A stretch of 64,000 bases of DNA from Chelativorans petroleitrophicus. Lineage in GTDB: Bacteria > Pseudomonadota > Alphaproteobacteria > Rhizobiales > Rhizobiaceae. Of this stretch, positions 34,396 through 43,700 are shown in pieces. Made by a program: the position numbers and the translations under genes. Numbering within the stretch: position 1 is the first letter of the stretch; each line of letters starts with the position of its first letter. The stretch covers positions 1-64,000 of the forward strand of contig NZ_JAODNV010000015.1 of the NCBI RefSeq assembly GCF_025398195.1, given 5' to 3'. Below the pieces are notes generated by a model. The model worked only from the letters and a program-made list of their open reading frames with translations. It had not been told where the DNA came from and made no database searches.

Positions 34396-35097
34396 TCAAC
34401 CCTCAAGCTGGGGGAATTCCTCGCTCAACGCGCGGGATGCTTCATCCCCGGTCTTGAATGGCGCGAAGCTCATGCGGTGCAGCCGCGTAATGGGGCCGTA
34501 GGCGGCGATTGCCGAACGGTGGCGCGCCGTGGCGTAACCCACATGACTGTCAAAGCCGTAATGCGGCGTGAAATCGCTTGCGCGGATCATCATGCGGTCT
34601 CGTGTGACCTTGGCGACGATGGCCGCGGCGGCAACCGACTGCGAGCGCTGGTCTCCCTTGATCACCGCGCGACAGGGGCAGGATAGACCCGGCGGAATAT
34701 CCCTTCCGTCCGCCAGCGCATAGGCCGGCCGGACGCAAAGCCCTTCAGCCGCCCGCCGCATCGCTTCCAGGCTCGCCTTCAGAATGTTGGAGCCGTCGAT
34801 CGAGGACGCGCACAGCGATGCGACGGAAACGGCGAGCGCGGTTTCGCAGATGGCGCGGAACAGGACCTCGCGCTGTTCGGCCGACAGGCGCTTCGAATCG
34901 TCGAGCCCATTGGGAATGCGCTCGGGATCGAGGATCACCGCCGCGGCCACCACGGGGCCTGCGAGCGGCCCGCGCCCTGCCTCATCCAGCCCGGCGACAG
35001 GCGCATAGCCCTCGCGCATGATGCCGGATTCGAGCACGAAATCGGGCCGCACCGGCAGGTCGAACAAAGACGGAGAATCGGAATGCGAAGGAGCCAT
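34396..35097 (-). CDS. rnhB: Ribonuclease HII
   Basis: A 233-aa RNase HII that nicks RNA-DNA hybrids and misincorporated ribonucleotides. Metal ligands D38 and E39 ([14 protein letters not shown]) and the later D in YALADGRDI are visible, along with [14 protein letters not shown]-type region ([13 protein letters not shown]). ATG 35097 has no strong Shine-Dalgarno and lies inside a 60-bp inverted repeat (35071-35130); a start further upstream at 35160 is possible. Confidence 0.88.
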   Translation of the reverse strand: MAPSHSDSPSLFDLPVRPDFVLESGIMREGYAPVAGLDEAGRGPLAGPVVAAAVILDPERIPNGLDDSKRLSAEQREVLFRAICETALAVSVASLCASSIDGSNILKASLEAMRRAAEGLCVRPAYALADGRDIPPGLSCPCRAVIKGDQRSQSVAAAAIVAKVTRDRMMIRASDFTPHYGFDSHVGYATARHRSAIAAYGPITRLHRMSFAPFKTGDEASRALSEEFPQLEG

Positions 35098-35130
35098 TGC
35101 GGCGATGCTCGCATCGCATCCGATTCTCCG
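35071..35130. promoter_or_regulatory. Inverted repeat straddling the rnhB start
   Basis: CGGAGAATCGGAATGCGA (35071-35088) pairs with TCGCATCCGATTCTCCG (35114-35130) except for one bulged base; the initiation codon is in the 25-nt loop. Each arm contains GAATC, a CcrM (GANTC) methylation sequence. Confidence 0.55.
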
Positions 35131-35291
35131 CAAGGCTTTCCCGGATCGGGGGGCGGACAAAACCGGGGAAAGCCGGCCGCCGAGCCCCGGGGACGGACAT
35201 CGACGGCTTCATCCGGTCGGTCCGGGACAGCTTGAGGGGGGAGGCGGGCTGTCCGGACGTTCGCAACCGGAGGATCAAAGGAGGGGGAGGA

Positions 35292-36443
35292 TCAAAGAAG
35301 AACCAGCTGTTCCTCCTTGGCTTTCGCCCTGAAGAGATCCGTACGCAGCCTGCGCCGCTCGGTATTGAGGCCCAGGCGCTTGGCGGCTATCTCGAAACGA
35401 CGGCCGATCTGCCATGCGTAAGGACCCGTTCCCTTCATGCGCCTGCCCCATTCCGAATCGTAATCCTTGCCCCCGCGCATGGAACGGATGAGCGACATCA
35501 CGTGGCGGTAACGATCGGGATAGTGCCGAAGCAGCCACTCCTTGAAGATCGGGCTCACCTCCAGCGGCAACCGCAGGATGATGTAGCCGGCCTCGCGCGC
35601 GCCTGCCGCATGCGCCGACTCCAGGATGCGCTCAATCTCGCTGTCGTTGAGGCCCGGAATGACAGGGCCGATCATCACCGATACGGGGATGCCAGCCTCG
35701 TTGAGCGCGCGCATGGCTTCCAGCCTGCGCGGCGGCGTGGCCGCGCGCGGCTCCATGGTGCGGGCGATCTTGCGATCGAGCGTGGTGACGGACAGCGCCA
35801 CCTTGGCAAGACCCCGCTCCGCCATGCGCGAGAGAATATCGATGTCGCGCATGATGAGGGCGGATTTGGTGACAATGCCGACCGGATGCCCGAACGCCTC
35901 CAGCACCTCGAGAATTTCGCGCATGATGCGCCATTTCTTCTCGATCGGCTGATAGGGATCGGTGTTCGTTCCGATGGCGATGATGCGAGGCACGTAGCCC
36001 GGCCTGGAGAGCTCCCTTTCCAGAAGGCGCGCCGCATCCGGCTTGGCAAAAAGCTTCGATTCAAAGTCAAGGCCTGGCGACAGCCCCATATAGGCATGCG
36101 TGGGCCGCGCGAAGCAGTAGACGCAGCCGTGCTCGCAACCCCGATACGGATTGATGGAGCGGTCGAACGAAATATCGGGGGACGTGTTGCGCGTGATTAT
36201 GGTGCGTGGCCTTTCCACCTGCACGTCGGTCTTGAACGGCGGCAGGTCCTCGATCGTCTCCCAACCGTCGTCGAAAACGTGCCGGGTCAGCGGTTCGAAA
36301 CGGCCGCTCGGATTGATCCCGGCCCCGCGTCCCCTGCGGAGGTCCTCGCCGATGCGCAAACCGGCCTCATCGATGACCGCATTGGCCATCGCGATGTTTC
36401 TGCCGTTGAAGGCGATGCTGTCCGCCCGCGCGATCTGTTCCAT
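35292..36443 (-). CDS. PA0069-family radical SAM protein
   Basis: A 383-aa radical SAM protein related to SplB. The cluster motif is NPYRGCEHGCVYCFARPTH (C-x3-C-x2-C, about residue 100), followed by the TIM-barrel strands (IIAIGTNTDPYQPIE). Family members (PA0069, Rv2578c) are of unknown reaction and often DNA-damage linked. The ATG at 36443 is the first plausible start; the frame is open further upstream through unrelated sequence. A LexA-type box lies 74-88 bp upstream. Confidence 0.82.
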   Translation of the reverse strand: MEQIARADSIAFNGRNIAMANAVIDEAGLRIGEDLRRGRGAGINPSGRFEPLTRHVFDDGWETIEDLPPFKTDVQVERPRTIITRNTSPDISFDRSINPYRGCEHGCVYCFARPTHAYMGLSPGLDFESKLFAKPDAARLLERELSRPGYVPRIIAIGTNTDPYQPIEKKWRIMREILEVLEAFGHPVGIVTKSALIMRDIDILSRMAERGLAKVALSVTTLDRKIARTMEPRAATPPRRLEAMRALNEAGIPVSVMIGPVIPGLNDSEIERILESAHAAGAREAGYIILRLPLEVSPIFKEWLLRHYPDRYRHVMSLIRSMRGGKDYDSEWGRRMKGTGPYAWQIGRRFEIAAKRLGLNTERRRLRTDLFRAKAKEEQLVLL

Positions 36444-36516
36444 GCCCGCTTCTCCACATGCCCGATGGGAGCGCCCGATGAGTCTCAGGATGAATCTATT
36501 CCTATTCCAGGAATGA

Positions 36517-36531
36517 GAACAAATCAAGAAC
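36517..36531. promoter_or_regulatory. LexA (SOS) box, alphaproteobacterial type
   Basis: GAAC-AAATCAA-GAAC, an exact fit to the GAAC-N7-GAAC (GTTC-N7-GTTC) LexA box of alphaproteobacteria, in the promoter region of the radical SAM gene. A palindrome GTTCCCTGTGAAC follows at 36549-36561. Confidence 0.65.
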
Positions 36532-36598
36532 TTTTGCGCAACAAAGAGGTTCCCTGTGAACAACTGGTTGAAGGTTGGGGATGGGAAGAGGGGAACCC

Positions 36599-37141
36599 TC
36601 AGGCTTTTCCGGCGCCTCGCCTGAGATGCTCGTCGAGCCGGGGCATGATCTCGACGAAGTTGCAAGGCATGTGCCGGTAGTCGAACTGGTCCTTCAAGAT
36701 GTGATCCCAGGCATCGCGGCAGGCGCCGGGGGAGCCGGGCAGGACGAAGACGAAGGTCTGCGCGATCAGCCCAGCCGTTGCGCGCGACTGGATGGTGGAA
36801 GTGCCTATCTTTTCGTAGGAAATCCTGTGGAAAAGCTGTGAAAAGCCGTCCATCCTCTTCTCGAAGAGCGGCTCCAGCGCCTCCGGCGTCACATCGTGGC
36901 CGGTAAAGCCGGTTCCGCCGGTCGTAAGAACCGCGTCGATCTTCGGGTCGGCGCACCAGGCGGTGACGGTTTCCCGGATGCGCTCCACCTCGTCGCGGAC
37001 GATGGCGCGCGCCGCCAATTCATGGCCGGCTGCGGCGATACGCTCGGCGAGCGTGTCGCCCGATTTATCGTCGGCCAGCGTGCGCGTGTTGGAAACCGTG
37101 AGGACCGCAAAGCGGACGGGGATGAACGGCCGCTCAGCCAT
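36599..37141 (-). CDS. moaB: Molybdenum cofactor biosynthesis protein B
   Basis: A 180-aa MoaB/Mog domain protein. The molybdopterin-binding motif TTGGTGFTGHDVTPEAL and the distal FVLPGSPGACRDAWDHIL are present. It adenylates molybdopterin or assists metal insertion. Start ATG 37141 overlaps the end of ispE by 8 bp. Confidence 0.87.
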   Translation of the reverse strand: MAERPFIPVRFAVLTVSNTRTLADDKSGDTLAERIAAAGHELAARAIVRDEVERIRETVTAWCADPKIDAVLTTGGTGFTGHDVTPEALEPLFEKRMDGFSQLFHRISYEKIGTSTIQSRATAGLIAQTFVFVLPGSPGACRDAWDHILKDQFDYRHMPCNFVEIMPRLDEHLRRGAGKA

Positions 37142-38018
37142 GGCTGGGCTCCGCTGAGAGGGTGGCGGCCGGGCAGACGAACCATCCCGGGCGTTTCTTT
37201 CTGATTTGTCCGGCTGCCTTCTCCGCGGTCTCGATGCTTTCGAAGATTCCGAAGCAGGTGGCTCCCGATCCAGACATGCGGGAGAGGAGTGCTCCCTCAG
37301 CCTCGAGAAGGCCGAGCGTATCTGCGATCTCCGGAAGGAGCGACAGCGCCGGGGCCTCCAGATCGTTGCGGGTGGAACGCAGCCAGCGGATGATTTCAGC
37401 CAGGCTTTCGCAGCGGGGCAGGGGACCGAGGCCCTGATTGTCCCGCTTCTGGAGCCGGGCAAAGACCGCCCGCGTTTCCAGCGGTTTGCCCGGATTGATG
37501 AGGAGGAGCGGCAGGGAGGGGAAACCGGCCGCGGGCTCCAGCTTCTCGCCGATGCCGCGCGCCACGAGAGGGCGCGAGGCGAGGCACATGGGCACATCGG
37601 CACCCAGTTCCAGCCCGAGCCGCGCAAGATCCTCCTCGGAGGCGCCAAGCTTCCAATGACGTGCAAGAAGGCGAAGCGCGGCGGCCGCATCGCTCGACCC
37701 GCCGCCGATTCCCGAGGCCACGGGCAGGTTCTTCTCAAGCCTCAGCATCACCGGGCTTTGCGCCCCGGCTCCGAAATGAAGGCGCAGGAGATCGCGCGCC
37801 CTCAACACCAGATTGCCTCCGTCTGCGGGAAGGGATGAGGCAAAAGGCCCGGTGACGGAAAAGCCGTCCTGCTCCGCCTCTTCCACCGCCAGCCGGTCGC
37901 CGTGCCCGGCAAAGATCACGAGGCTTTCGATGAGGTGATATCCGTCAGCGCGCCGGCCGGTGACATGCAGCGCCAGGTTGATCTTCGCGGGAGCCGCGCC
38001 TTCAGGCGTGGCGGACAT
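37134..38018 (-). CDS. ispE: 4-diphosphocytidyl-2-C-methyl-D-erythritol kinase
   Basis: A 294-aa GHMP kinase of the MEP isoprenoid pathway. PAKINLALHVTGRRADGYHLIES at the start and the ATP loop LPVASGIGGGSSDAAAALRLL are diagnostic. Start ATG 38018 is 14 bp after the small membrane protein gene; a GTG 13 codons upstream overlaps that gene. Confidence 0.93.
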   Translation of the reverse strand: MSATPEGAAPAKINLALHVTGRRADGYHLIESLVIFAGHGDRLAVEEAEQDGFSVTGPFASSLPADGGNLVLRARDLLRLHFGAGAQSPVMLRLEKNLPVASGIGGGSSDAAAALRLLARHWKLGASEEDLARLGLELGADVPMCLASRPLVARGIGEKLEPAAGFPSLPLLLINPGKPLETRAVFARLQKRDNQGLGPLPRCESLAEIIRWLRSTRNDLEAPALSLLPEIADTLGLLEAEGALLSRMSGSGATCFGIFESIETAEKAAGQIRKKRPGWFVCPAATLSAEPSHG

Positions 38019-38031
38019 GAAGGCCGTGCCC

Positions 38032-38217
38032 TCAGTCCTTCGCCAGATGGTATTCACCTGTTCTCGGGTCCCTCACCAGTGTGCCCATGCTGCGGTTGGC
38101 CGCCTCGCGGCGGACGCGCTCCATCCGCCGCGTCACGCGCTCGGCTTCGCGCAGGAAGGCGCGGTAGCCCACATAGGCCACCACGGCGATGACAACGAAA
38201 AAGATCAGTTGGGGCAT
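38032..38217 (-). CDS. Small membrane protein of unknown function
   Basis: A 61-aa protein with one N-terminal helix (LIFFVVIAVVAYVGYRAF) and a basic/charged tail ending TLVRDPRTGEYHLAKD. Start ATG 38217 follows GGAGGAG. It lies between the S49 peptidase and ispE genes in a tightly packed leftward run. No family function is known to me. Confidence 0.65.
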   Translation of the reverse strand: MPQLIFFVVIAVVAYVGYRAFLREAERVTRRMERVRREAANRSMGTLVRDPRTGEYHLAKD

Positions 38218-38291
38218 GGTGAGGGCTCCTCCTCGACGCTCATGCAGGTGCCAATGATAGTGCGTTTCCCTTGCGGCGCAAAACGGGCGGT

Positions 38292-39152
38292 TCAGAGGCC
38301 ATATCGCCTCCACAGCGCCTGTTCCTCCAGGGCTTCCAGCAGGCCGGAGGCAGCCGCGGCGGCGATGTCGGTTCCGCTTGGCCTGAGACCGAAGAAGCCC
38401 AGCTTGCGGCCGAACACGCCGCGCGACTGGCTGATGAGCTTCAGTCGCGTCTTCGGCCCGAAGCGGTTCTTGAGATAGGAGCGCATGTCCCCGAGCGCGT
38501 CCACAAGCCCGAGGGCGTGCCCGCGCTCGCCGGTCCAGAACAGGCCGGTGAAGAGCTCGTCGTCATCGGCTAGCTTCGCGCCCCGCCTTTCCTTGACGAG
38601 CGCGATGAAACCCTGATGCACTTCTTCCTGCAGGGCCTTCAGCCGTTCGATGTCCTCGGGTTTTTCGGGCTGGAAGGGATCGAGGATCACCTTGTTGCGG
38701 CCCGAGGTATAGACGCGCCGCTCCACGCCGATCTTCTTGATCATCTCCGGAAAGCCGAAGCCGGCGGAAACGACTCCGATCGATCCCACAATAGAGGACG
38801 GATCGGCGATGATCTCGTCGCCGGCGAGCGCGATCATATAGCCGCCGGAGGCCGCCACATCCTCGACGAAGACGAGCACGGTCCTCTTCTTTTCCTCCGC
38901 CAGATCGCGGATGCGCCGGTAGATGAGGCGGGACTGCACAGGAGAGCCGCCGGGAGAATTGAGCGAGATCGCAAGCGCGGGAGCCGGGACGGCGAAGGCC
39001 TTTTCGAGAAGGCCGGCCACGGATGCGAGCGAAAGATGCTGCCGCACGGGACTGCCGCCCGACATGATGGCGCCCTGCAGCCGAACCACGGGGATCGTGA
39101 CTGCGTCGGAGCGAAGGGGTTTCGGCAGGAGGCGCGCCAGCGATTCTTTCAC
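38292..39152 (-). CDS. S49 family signal peptide peptidase (SppA/SohB type)
   Basis: A 286-aa serine protease. The nucleophile lies in VEDVAASGGYMIALAGDEI and the general-base lysine in TSGRNKVILDPF; SLNSPGGSP and GSIGVVSAGFG are the other conserved strands. The protein lacks an obvious N-terminal membrane helix, unlike long SppA. It is in the alphaproteobacterial short S49 class. It degrades signal peptides or membrane proteins. Confidence 0.83.
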   Translation of the reverse strand: MKESLARLLPKPLRSDAVTIPVVRLQGAIMSGGSPVRQHLSLASVAGLLEKAFAVPAPALAISLNSPGGSPVQSRLIYRRIRDLAEEKKRTVLVFVEDVAASGGYMIALAGDEIIADPSSIVGSIGVVSAGFGFPEMIKKIGVERRVYTSGRNKVILDPFQPEKPEDIERLKALQEEVHQGFIALVKERRGAKLADDDELFTGLFWTGERGHALGLVDALGDMRSYLKNRFGPKTRLKLISQSRGVFGRKLGFFGLRPSGTDIAAAAASGLLEALEEQALWRRYGL

Positions 39153-39220
39153 GTCGGTTTACTCCACGGTCTTACTTGAAATCTCATGTAGGTGCTTGCC
39201 TGCCGCGCGCAAAGCCCATT

Positions 39221-40012
39221 TCAGTCGGCAAACAGCGCCTCCCGGCCATTGATGATGGCATCGGCGCGCGCGGTAAAGCCGCGTCCCGTCTCTCCATGCA
39301 GAACGAGAGGCGGCAGGAGTGCGAAGCCGCCGCGGTCACCCTTTCGCGCCCTGAGGATGATGCGCAGCGCCTCCACACCCGGCCGTGGGTGCACCGGCAC
39401 GGCGCGCGGGCTGCCGAAGCGGCCTTCGAGCGCGGACAGGATTTGCGCCAATGACGCGGGGCGCGCGATGACCGCCACCCTGGCGCCCGGCCGGGCCATT
39501 GCCGCGGCCGTCCTCAGCCAGCGCTCGAACAGCCCGTCATCCATCACATGCGCCTGCCGCCGGAGCGGGTCGGGGCTTGCCCGGTCGTGGGCGGCGTTGA
39601 AAGGCGGATTCATGATGATGAAGTCGAAGGCGTTTTCGGCGAGCCCGGCTTCCGCGCGGTCGCTTCCTGAAAGCTCGACATCGGCCTGAAGAACCTCGAT
39701 GCGGGAAGCAAGCGCGCTGTTGGCCGGCAGACGGAGACTCTCCTGCGCACAGGCGACCATCTCCGGCTCCCGCTCCACCAGGAGCACCCGCGCCTCGGGG
39801 CAGCGCGCGGCGACGGCGAATCCTGCCGCTCCCGCACCCGCGCCGAGATCGGCAAGCGCTCCGGCGAAGCCCGCCTGCACGGCCCCGGCAAGCAGCATGG
39901 CGTCGAGCCCCGCGCGATGGCCCTTGCCGGCCGGCTGAACGAGATGAAAGCGGCCTCTGTGAAAGGCGTCGATCGTGAAGGCGCGATCGTCGAGGGGTGG
40001 TCCTTCCCGCAT
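39221..40012 (-). CDS. TrmN6-like class I SAM-dependent methyltransferase
   Basis: A 263-aa methyltransferase of the YfiC/TrmN6 family. The SAM site is LADLGAGAGAAGFAVAARCP and the substrate motif is NPPF (IIMNPPFN), typical of N6-adenine methylases acting on tRNA1(Val) A37. The FHRGRFHLVQPAGKGHRAGLDAMLLA opening matches this family. ATG 40012 lies 8 bp after the DUF2007 stop; both are co-transcribed. Confidence 0.82.
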   Translation of the reverse strand: MREGPPLDDRAFTIDAFHRGRFHLVQPAGKGHRAGLDAMLLAGAVQAGFAGALADLGAGAGAAGFAVAARCPEARVLLVEREPEMVACAQESLRLPANSALASRIEVLQADVELSGSDRAEAGLAENAFDFIIMNPPFNAAHDRASPDPLRRQAHVMDDGLFERWLRTAAAMARPGARVAVIARPASLAQILSALEGRFGSPRAVPVHPRPGVEALRIILRARKGDRGGFALLPPLVLHGETGRGFTARADAIINGREALFAD

Positions 40013-40020
40013 GGGCACGC

Positions 40021-40242
40021 CTATCGAAGCTGGTCGCCCGCCACGCCGGCGTCCTTCAGCAGCTTGCGCGCCGCCTCGGCCTGCTCTTCGGTCACCAGAA
40101 CGCGGCGGGGCAGCACGCCCAGCGACCCTTCCATGATGCTCATATTCTGGTCGGCGACCAGAAAGTTGATCCCCGCGTCGCGCAGCAAGCTTTCGACAAA
40201 GGAGATGACGACGGCGTCGTTGGTTCGCAGGAGCTCGATCAT
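40021..40242 (-). CDS. DUF2007 family protein
   Basis: A 73-aa protein (MIELLRTNDAVVISFVESLL...) of the DUF2007/PII-like signal transducing family. It has a ferredoxin-like pattern: an early LL-x-TNDAVV strand and a closing ARRVLVTEEQAEAARKLLKD helix. The function is unknown. It lies directly upstream of the TrmN6-like gene and is divergent from the polyprenyl synthase gene. Confidence 0.75.
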   Translation of the reverse strand: MIELLRTNDAVVISFVESLLRDAGINFLVADQNMSIMEGSLGVLPRRVLVTEEQAEAARKLLKDAGVAGDQLR

Positions 40243-40387
40243 GGGCGTGACGTTGGCAGGTCTGGCGTTCCTTGTAAATGCGATGCGGTTGCTCTTGGCC
40301 CCGGCCCGCGCTAATTCGCCGCTTGCGGGACTGTCGGCCGCAGCCATACAGTCGCCCGGGCGGGCGAGGAAGAAAAGGGAGTTCCTG

Positions 40388-41404
40388 GTGGGTGTCGTAG
40401 TGAACCTCGAAGACGGCAAGCGCGACAGGGGCTCGATCGAAGGCCTGATCGAGCTTACCAGGAGCGACATGACCCGCGTCAACGAGCTCATTCTGTCGAA
40501 GGCGGGGTCGGATGTGGAACTGATCCCGCAGCTTGCCCGACATCTCATCTCCTCTGGCGGCAAGCGGCTTCGCCCGATGGTGACGCTCGCTGCGGCGCAG
40601 ATGTTCGGCTATTCGGGCGAGGGTCATGTGAAGCTCGCCACCAGCGTCGAATTCATGCACACCGCGACGCTGCTGCATGACGATGTGGTGGATGAGAGCG
40701 ATCTGCGGCGCGGCAAGCAGACGGCGCGCATGATCTGGGGCAACCAGGCCAGCGTGCTGGTCGGCGATTTCCTGCTCGGCCAGGCCTTCCGGATGATGGT
40801 TGAGGTCGGATCGCTCGATGCGCTGGAGGTGCTTTCCGACGCGGCGGCCGTTATTGCCGAAGGGGAGGTCATGCAGCTTGGCGTGGCCAAGAATCTCGAG
40901 ACGACGGAAGACGAATATCTGGCCGTCATCAAGGCGAAGACGGCAGCGCTTTTCTCGGCGGCGGCGGAGGTTGGCCCGATCATCGCCAAGGCCTCGCGCA
41001 GCGACCGGTCAGCGTTGCGTTCCTACGGCACCAATCTGGGGCTTGCCTTTCAGCTTGTCGATGATGCGCTGGATTACGGCGGCAGCACCCGGGATCTGGG
41101 GAAAAATGTCGGGGACGATTTCCGCGAGGGTAAGGTGACCCTGCCCGTGATCCTTGCCTACAGGCGCGGATCGGAGGAGGAACGGCGGTTCTGGAAGGAT
41201 GCGATCGAAGGGGAGCAGGCCGATGCGGCCGCGCTCGACAAAGCAATCCGGCTGATGCACCGGCATGGCGCCATTGTCGATACGGTGGGCCGCGCGCGCC
41301 ATTTCGGCGAGATCGCGCGCGATGCGCTCGCTCCGCTGAAAGCCACGCCGCAGAAGGCCGCTCTGGTGGACGTCATCGATTTCTGCATCAGCCGCGTGGT
41401 GTGA
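40388..41404 (+). CDS. Polyprenyl (octaprenyl/decaprenyl) diphosphate synthase
   Basis: A 338-aa trans-prenyltransferase supplying the ubiquinone side chain. Both aspartate-rich motifs are present: LLHDDVVDESDLRRG and FQLVDDALDYGG. GGKRLRPMVTLAAAQMFGY is the substrate-binding opening. The start is taken as GTG 40388, downstream of GGGAG and matching relatives that begin GVVV. Chain length cannot be set from sequence alone; decaprenyl is usual in Hyphomicrobiales. Confidence 0.88.
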   Translation: MGVVVNLEDGKRDRGSIEGLIELTRSDMTRVNELILSKAGSDVELIPQLARHLISSGGKRLRPMVTLAAAQMFGYSGEGHVKLATSVEFMHTATLLHDDVVDESDLRRGKQTARMIWGNQASVLVGDFLLGQAFRMMVEVGSLDALEVLSDAAAVIAEGEVMQLGVAKNLETTEDEYLAVIKAKTAALFSAAAEVGPIIAKASRSDRSALRSYGTNLGLAFQLVDDALDYGGSTRDLGKNVGDDFREGKVTLPVILAYRRGSEEERRFWKDAIEGEQADAAALDKAIRLMHRHGAIVDTVGRARHFGEIARDALAPLKATPQKAALVDVIDFCISRVV

Positions 41405-41557
41405 TATAGTTGCGCCGGGATCGGCGGGGCATTGCCGCACCGGCGCGCCCGGTGCGTCCGCCCGGCGGAAACGACGCTTTCCCGTTGAAGCTTAATCGCA
41501 AAAACGCCATGCTCTGCAGGTAGCGAGGCTGCAGCGGTTGATCGGGACGAAAGGAAT

Positions 41558-43648
41558 ATGATGCGGGCAATGAAGGCACGACTCCAGGCAAGCGCCCTGG
41601 CAGTCATGGTCATGGCGCTTGCGCTCGAAAGTGGCGTTGCCGCACAGGCCGAAACCAGCATCGAGACGGTGCCGACCCATTCCTTTTCCGGCGCATATCT
41701 CGCCGGCCGTGCCGCTGAATTCGACAATGATCTGGAAAGCGCCATCTCCTACTACGAGCGCGCCATCGCCTTCGATCCGGACAATGTCGAGCTTCAGCAA
41801 ACGCTGCTGCTCGCGCTCGTCTCGCGCGGGCGCATGGAAGAGGCGCTGCTCTATGCCGAGAAGCTCAAGAGCGTGCCCGAAGCGGAGCGCTTTTCCAGGC
41901 TGGTTCTAGCGGTGGATGCCTTCAAGAAGGAGGACTATGCCGCCGCGGAGAGATGGCTGAGGCTGGCTCTCGAGTCGGATCTCGACCGGTTGATCACCGG
42001 GATAATGACCACCTGGGCGGTGACCGGACGTGAAGGCCCGGAGGCGGGACTTGCGCGTCTGGATGGCCTGGAGGGACCGGCCTGGTACGACCTTTTCAAG
42101 AGCTATCATCGCGCGCTGCTTCTGGCCCAGGCAGGCCGCGGGGATGAGGCCTCCGAAGCATTCGAGACCCTGATCGGCGCCTTTGCAGGGCGCCCCGTGA
42201 CGGCGGACACCTTCGGCCGCATCGCGGAAGCCTATGCGGCGCTGCTTTCGAGCCGCGGCGACACGGAAAAGGCCTTCGAAGTGCTCGAAAAGGCCGAGGC
42301 GGCCGGCGGCGGCGTCGCGCTTGTCCCGGAACTGCGGCGGCGGCTCGAGGCGGGCGAGGCAATCGATCCGGTCGTCGTCACGCCTTCCGATGGTGCCAGC
42401 GAAATCCTGCTCAATGTCGCGACGGAACTCGCCAACACAGGCGGCGATTCCTTCGTGCGCCTCTATCTGCGTTACGCGCAGGCGCTCGACCCGGACAATG
42501 ATGCGGTTCTGGTGCAGCTTGCCCATGTGGCCGAGCGGCAGCAGGAGGGAGAAACCGCGATCGCGCTTTACCGGCAGATCGGTGAAAGATCGCCGCGCGC
42601 GCGCTTCGCCGGCCTGCAGATCGGTCTCAATCTCGCGGACCTCGAGCGCAACGACGAGGCCGTCGAGCATCTGAAGCAGGTGCTCGAAGACGATCCGGAC
42701 GACATGCGCGGCTATCTCGCGCTAGGCGGCGTCTATTTCGCGCAAAAAAACTATCGCGCCGCCGCCGATCTCTATGACACCGCGATTGCCCGGATCGGCG
42801 ATCCCAAGCCTGAGCACTGGAACATCTTCTACCAGCGCGGCATCGCCTATGAGCGCCTGAAGGAATGGCCGAAGGCCGAGCCCAATTTCCGCAAGGCGTT
42901 GGAGCTTTATCCCGACCACCCGCAGGTTCTGAACTATCTGGGCTACTCCTGGGTGGATATGAACATGAATCTGGAGGAGGGGATGGAGCTGATCCGCCGG
43001 GCCGTGGAATTGCGGCCGAGCGACGGCTACATCGTCGATTCGCTCGGCTGGGCGTATTACCGGCTGGGCCAGTATGAGGAGGCAGTGGAGCATCTGGAGC
43101 GGGCCGTCTCGCTGAGGCCCGACGATGCGATCCTGAACGACCATCTGGGGGATGCCTACTGGCGCGTAGGCCGGCGACTCGAGGCGCGTTATCAGTGGGC
43201 GCATGCGCGCGACCTCGATCCGGAGCCGGAGATTCTGGCCCAGGTGGAAAGGAAGCTTGAAGAGGGGCTGCCGCCGGTGGAGGATGACCGAAAGCTGGCT
43301 GAGGCGGCAGGTGCCGCCCGCAATGTGATGAACGATGCATCCAACGCTCTGCCACCCGAGGCGGCCGCGCCGGAGGCGGACGCTTCTCCTGCTGCGCCCG
43401 AAACGCCGGGAACTGCCGAAGCCGATAAAGATCAGCCGAAGCCTGCACAGGCGGAGCCTAAGCCTGAAGCGTCTGCCGAGCCGGATGCGGAAATCTACAC
43501 CGTGAAGCCGGGACAGACCTTATGGTCGATCGCGGTGGAGGAGCTTGGGGACGGCGAACGCTTCCGGGAAATTCTGGAACTCAATCCGGTTCTCAAGCGC
43601 GATCCGAACCGCATCCGTCCGGGGCAGGAGCTGCGGCTGCCGCGTTAG
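41558..43648 (+). CDS. Exported TPR protein with C-terminal LysM domain
   Basis: A 696-aa protein. A signal peptide (ASALAVMVMALALESGVAAQA) leads into about a dozen tetratricopeptide-like repeats (for example YLGYSWVDMNMNLEEGMELIRRAVELRPSDG). After residue 570 comes a linker rich in A, P and E (about residues 585-640), then a LysM peptidoglycan-binding domain (YTVKPGQTLWSIAVEELGDGERFREILELNP...IRPGQELRLP). It is likely periplasmic and wall-bound, with the TPR part as scaffold. An AAGGA precedes the double ATG at 41558/41561. Confidence 0.82.
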   Translation: MMRAMKARLQASALAVMVMALALESGVAAQAETSIETVPTHSFSGAYLAGRAAEFDNDLESAISYYERAIAFDPDNVELQQTLLLALVSRGRMEEALLYAEKLKSVPEAERFSRLVLAVDAFKKEDYAAAERWLRLALESDLDRLITGIMTTWAVTGREGPEAGLARLDGLEGPAWYDLFKSYHRALLLAQAGRGDEASEAFETLIGAFAGRPVTADTFGRIAEAYAALLSSRGDTEKAFEVLEKAEAAGGGVALVPELRRRLEAGEAIDPVVVTPSDGASEILLNVATELANTGGDSFVRLYLRYAQALDPDNDAVLVQLAHVAERQQEGETAIALYRQIGERSPRARFAGLQIGLNLADLERNDEAVEHLKQVLEDDPDDMRGYLALGGVYFAQKNYRAAADLYDTAIARIGDPKPEHWNIFYQRGIAYERLKEWPKAEPNFRKALELYPDHPQVLNYLGYSWVDMNMNLEEGMELIRRAVELRPSDGYIVDSLGWAYYRLGQYEEAVEHLERAVSLRPDDAILNDHLGDAYWRVGRRLEARYQWAHARDLDPEPEILAQVERKLEEGLPPVEDDRKLAEAAGAARNVMNDASNALPPEAAAPEADASPAAPETPGTAEADKDQPKPAQAEPKPEASAEPDAEIYTVKPGQTLWSIAVEELGDGERFREILELNPVLKRDPNRIRPGQELRLPR

Positions 43649-43700
43649 CCTTTTCGCGGTTGGCATTCATTTCAGCTCAGAAGCGTGGCGTCGGCACCAA

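Noticed and set aside
36549-36561. GTTCCCTGTGAAC as a second SOS box
   Set aside because: Spacing is N5 and inverted, unlike the direct GAAC-N7-GAAC repeat of alphaproteobacterial LexA.
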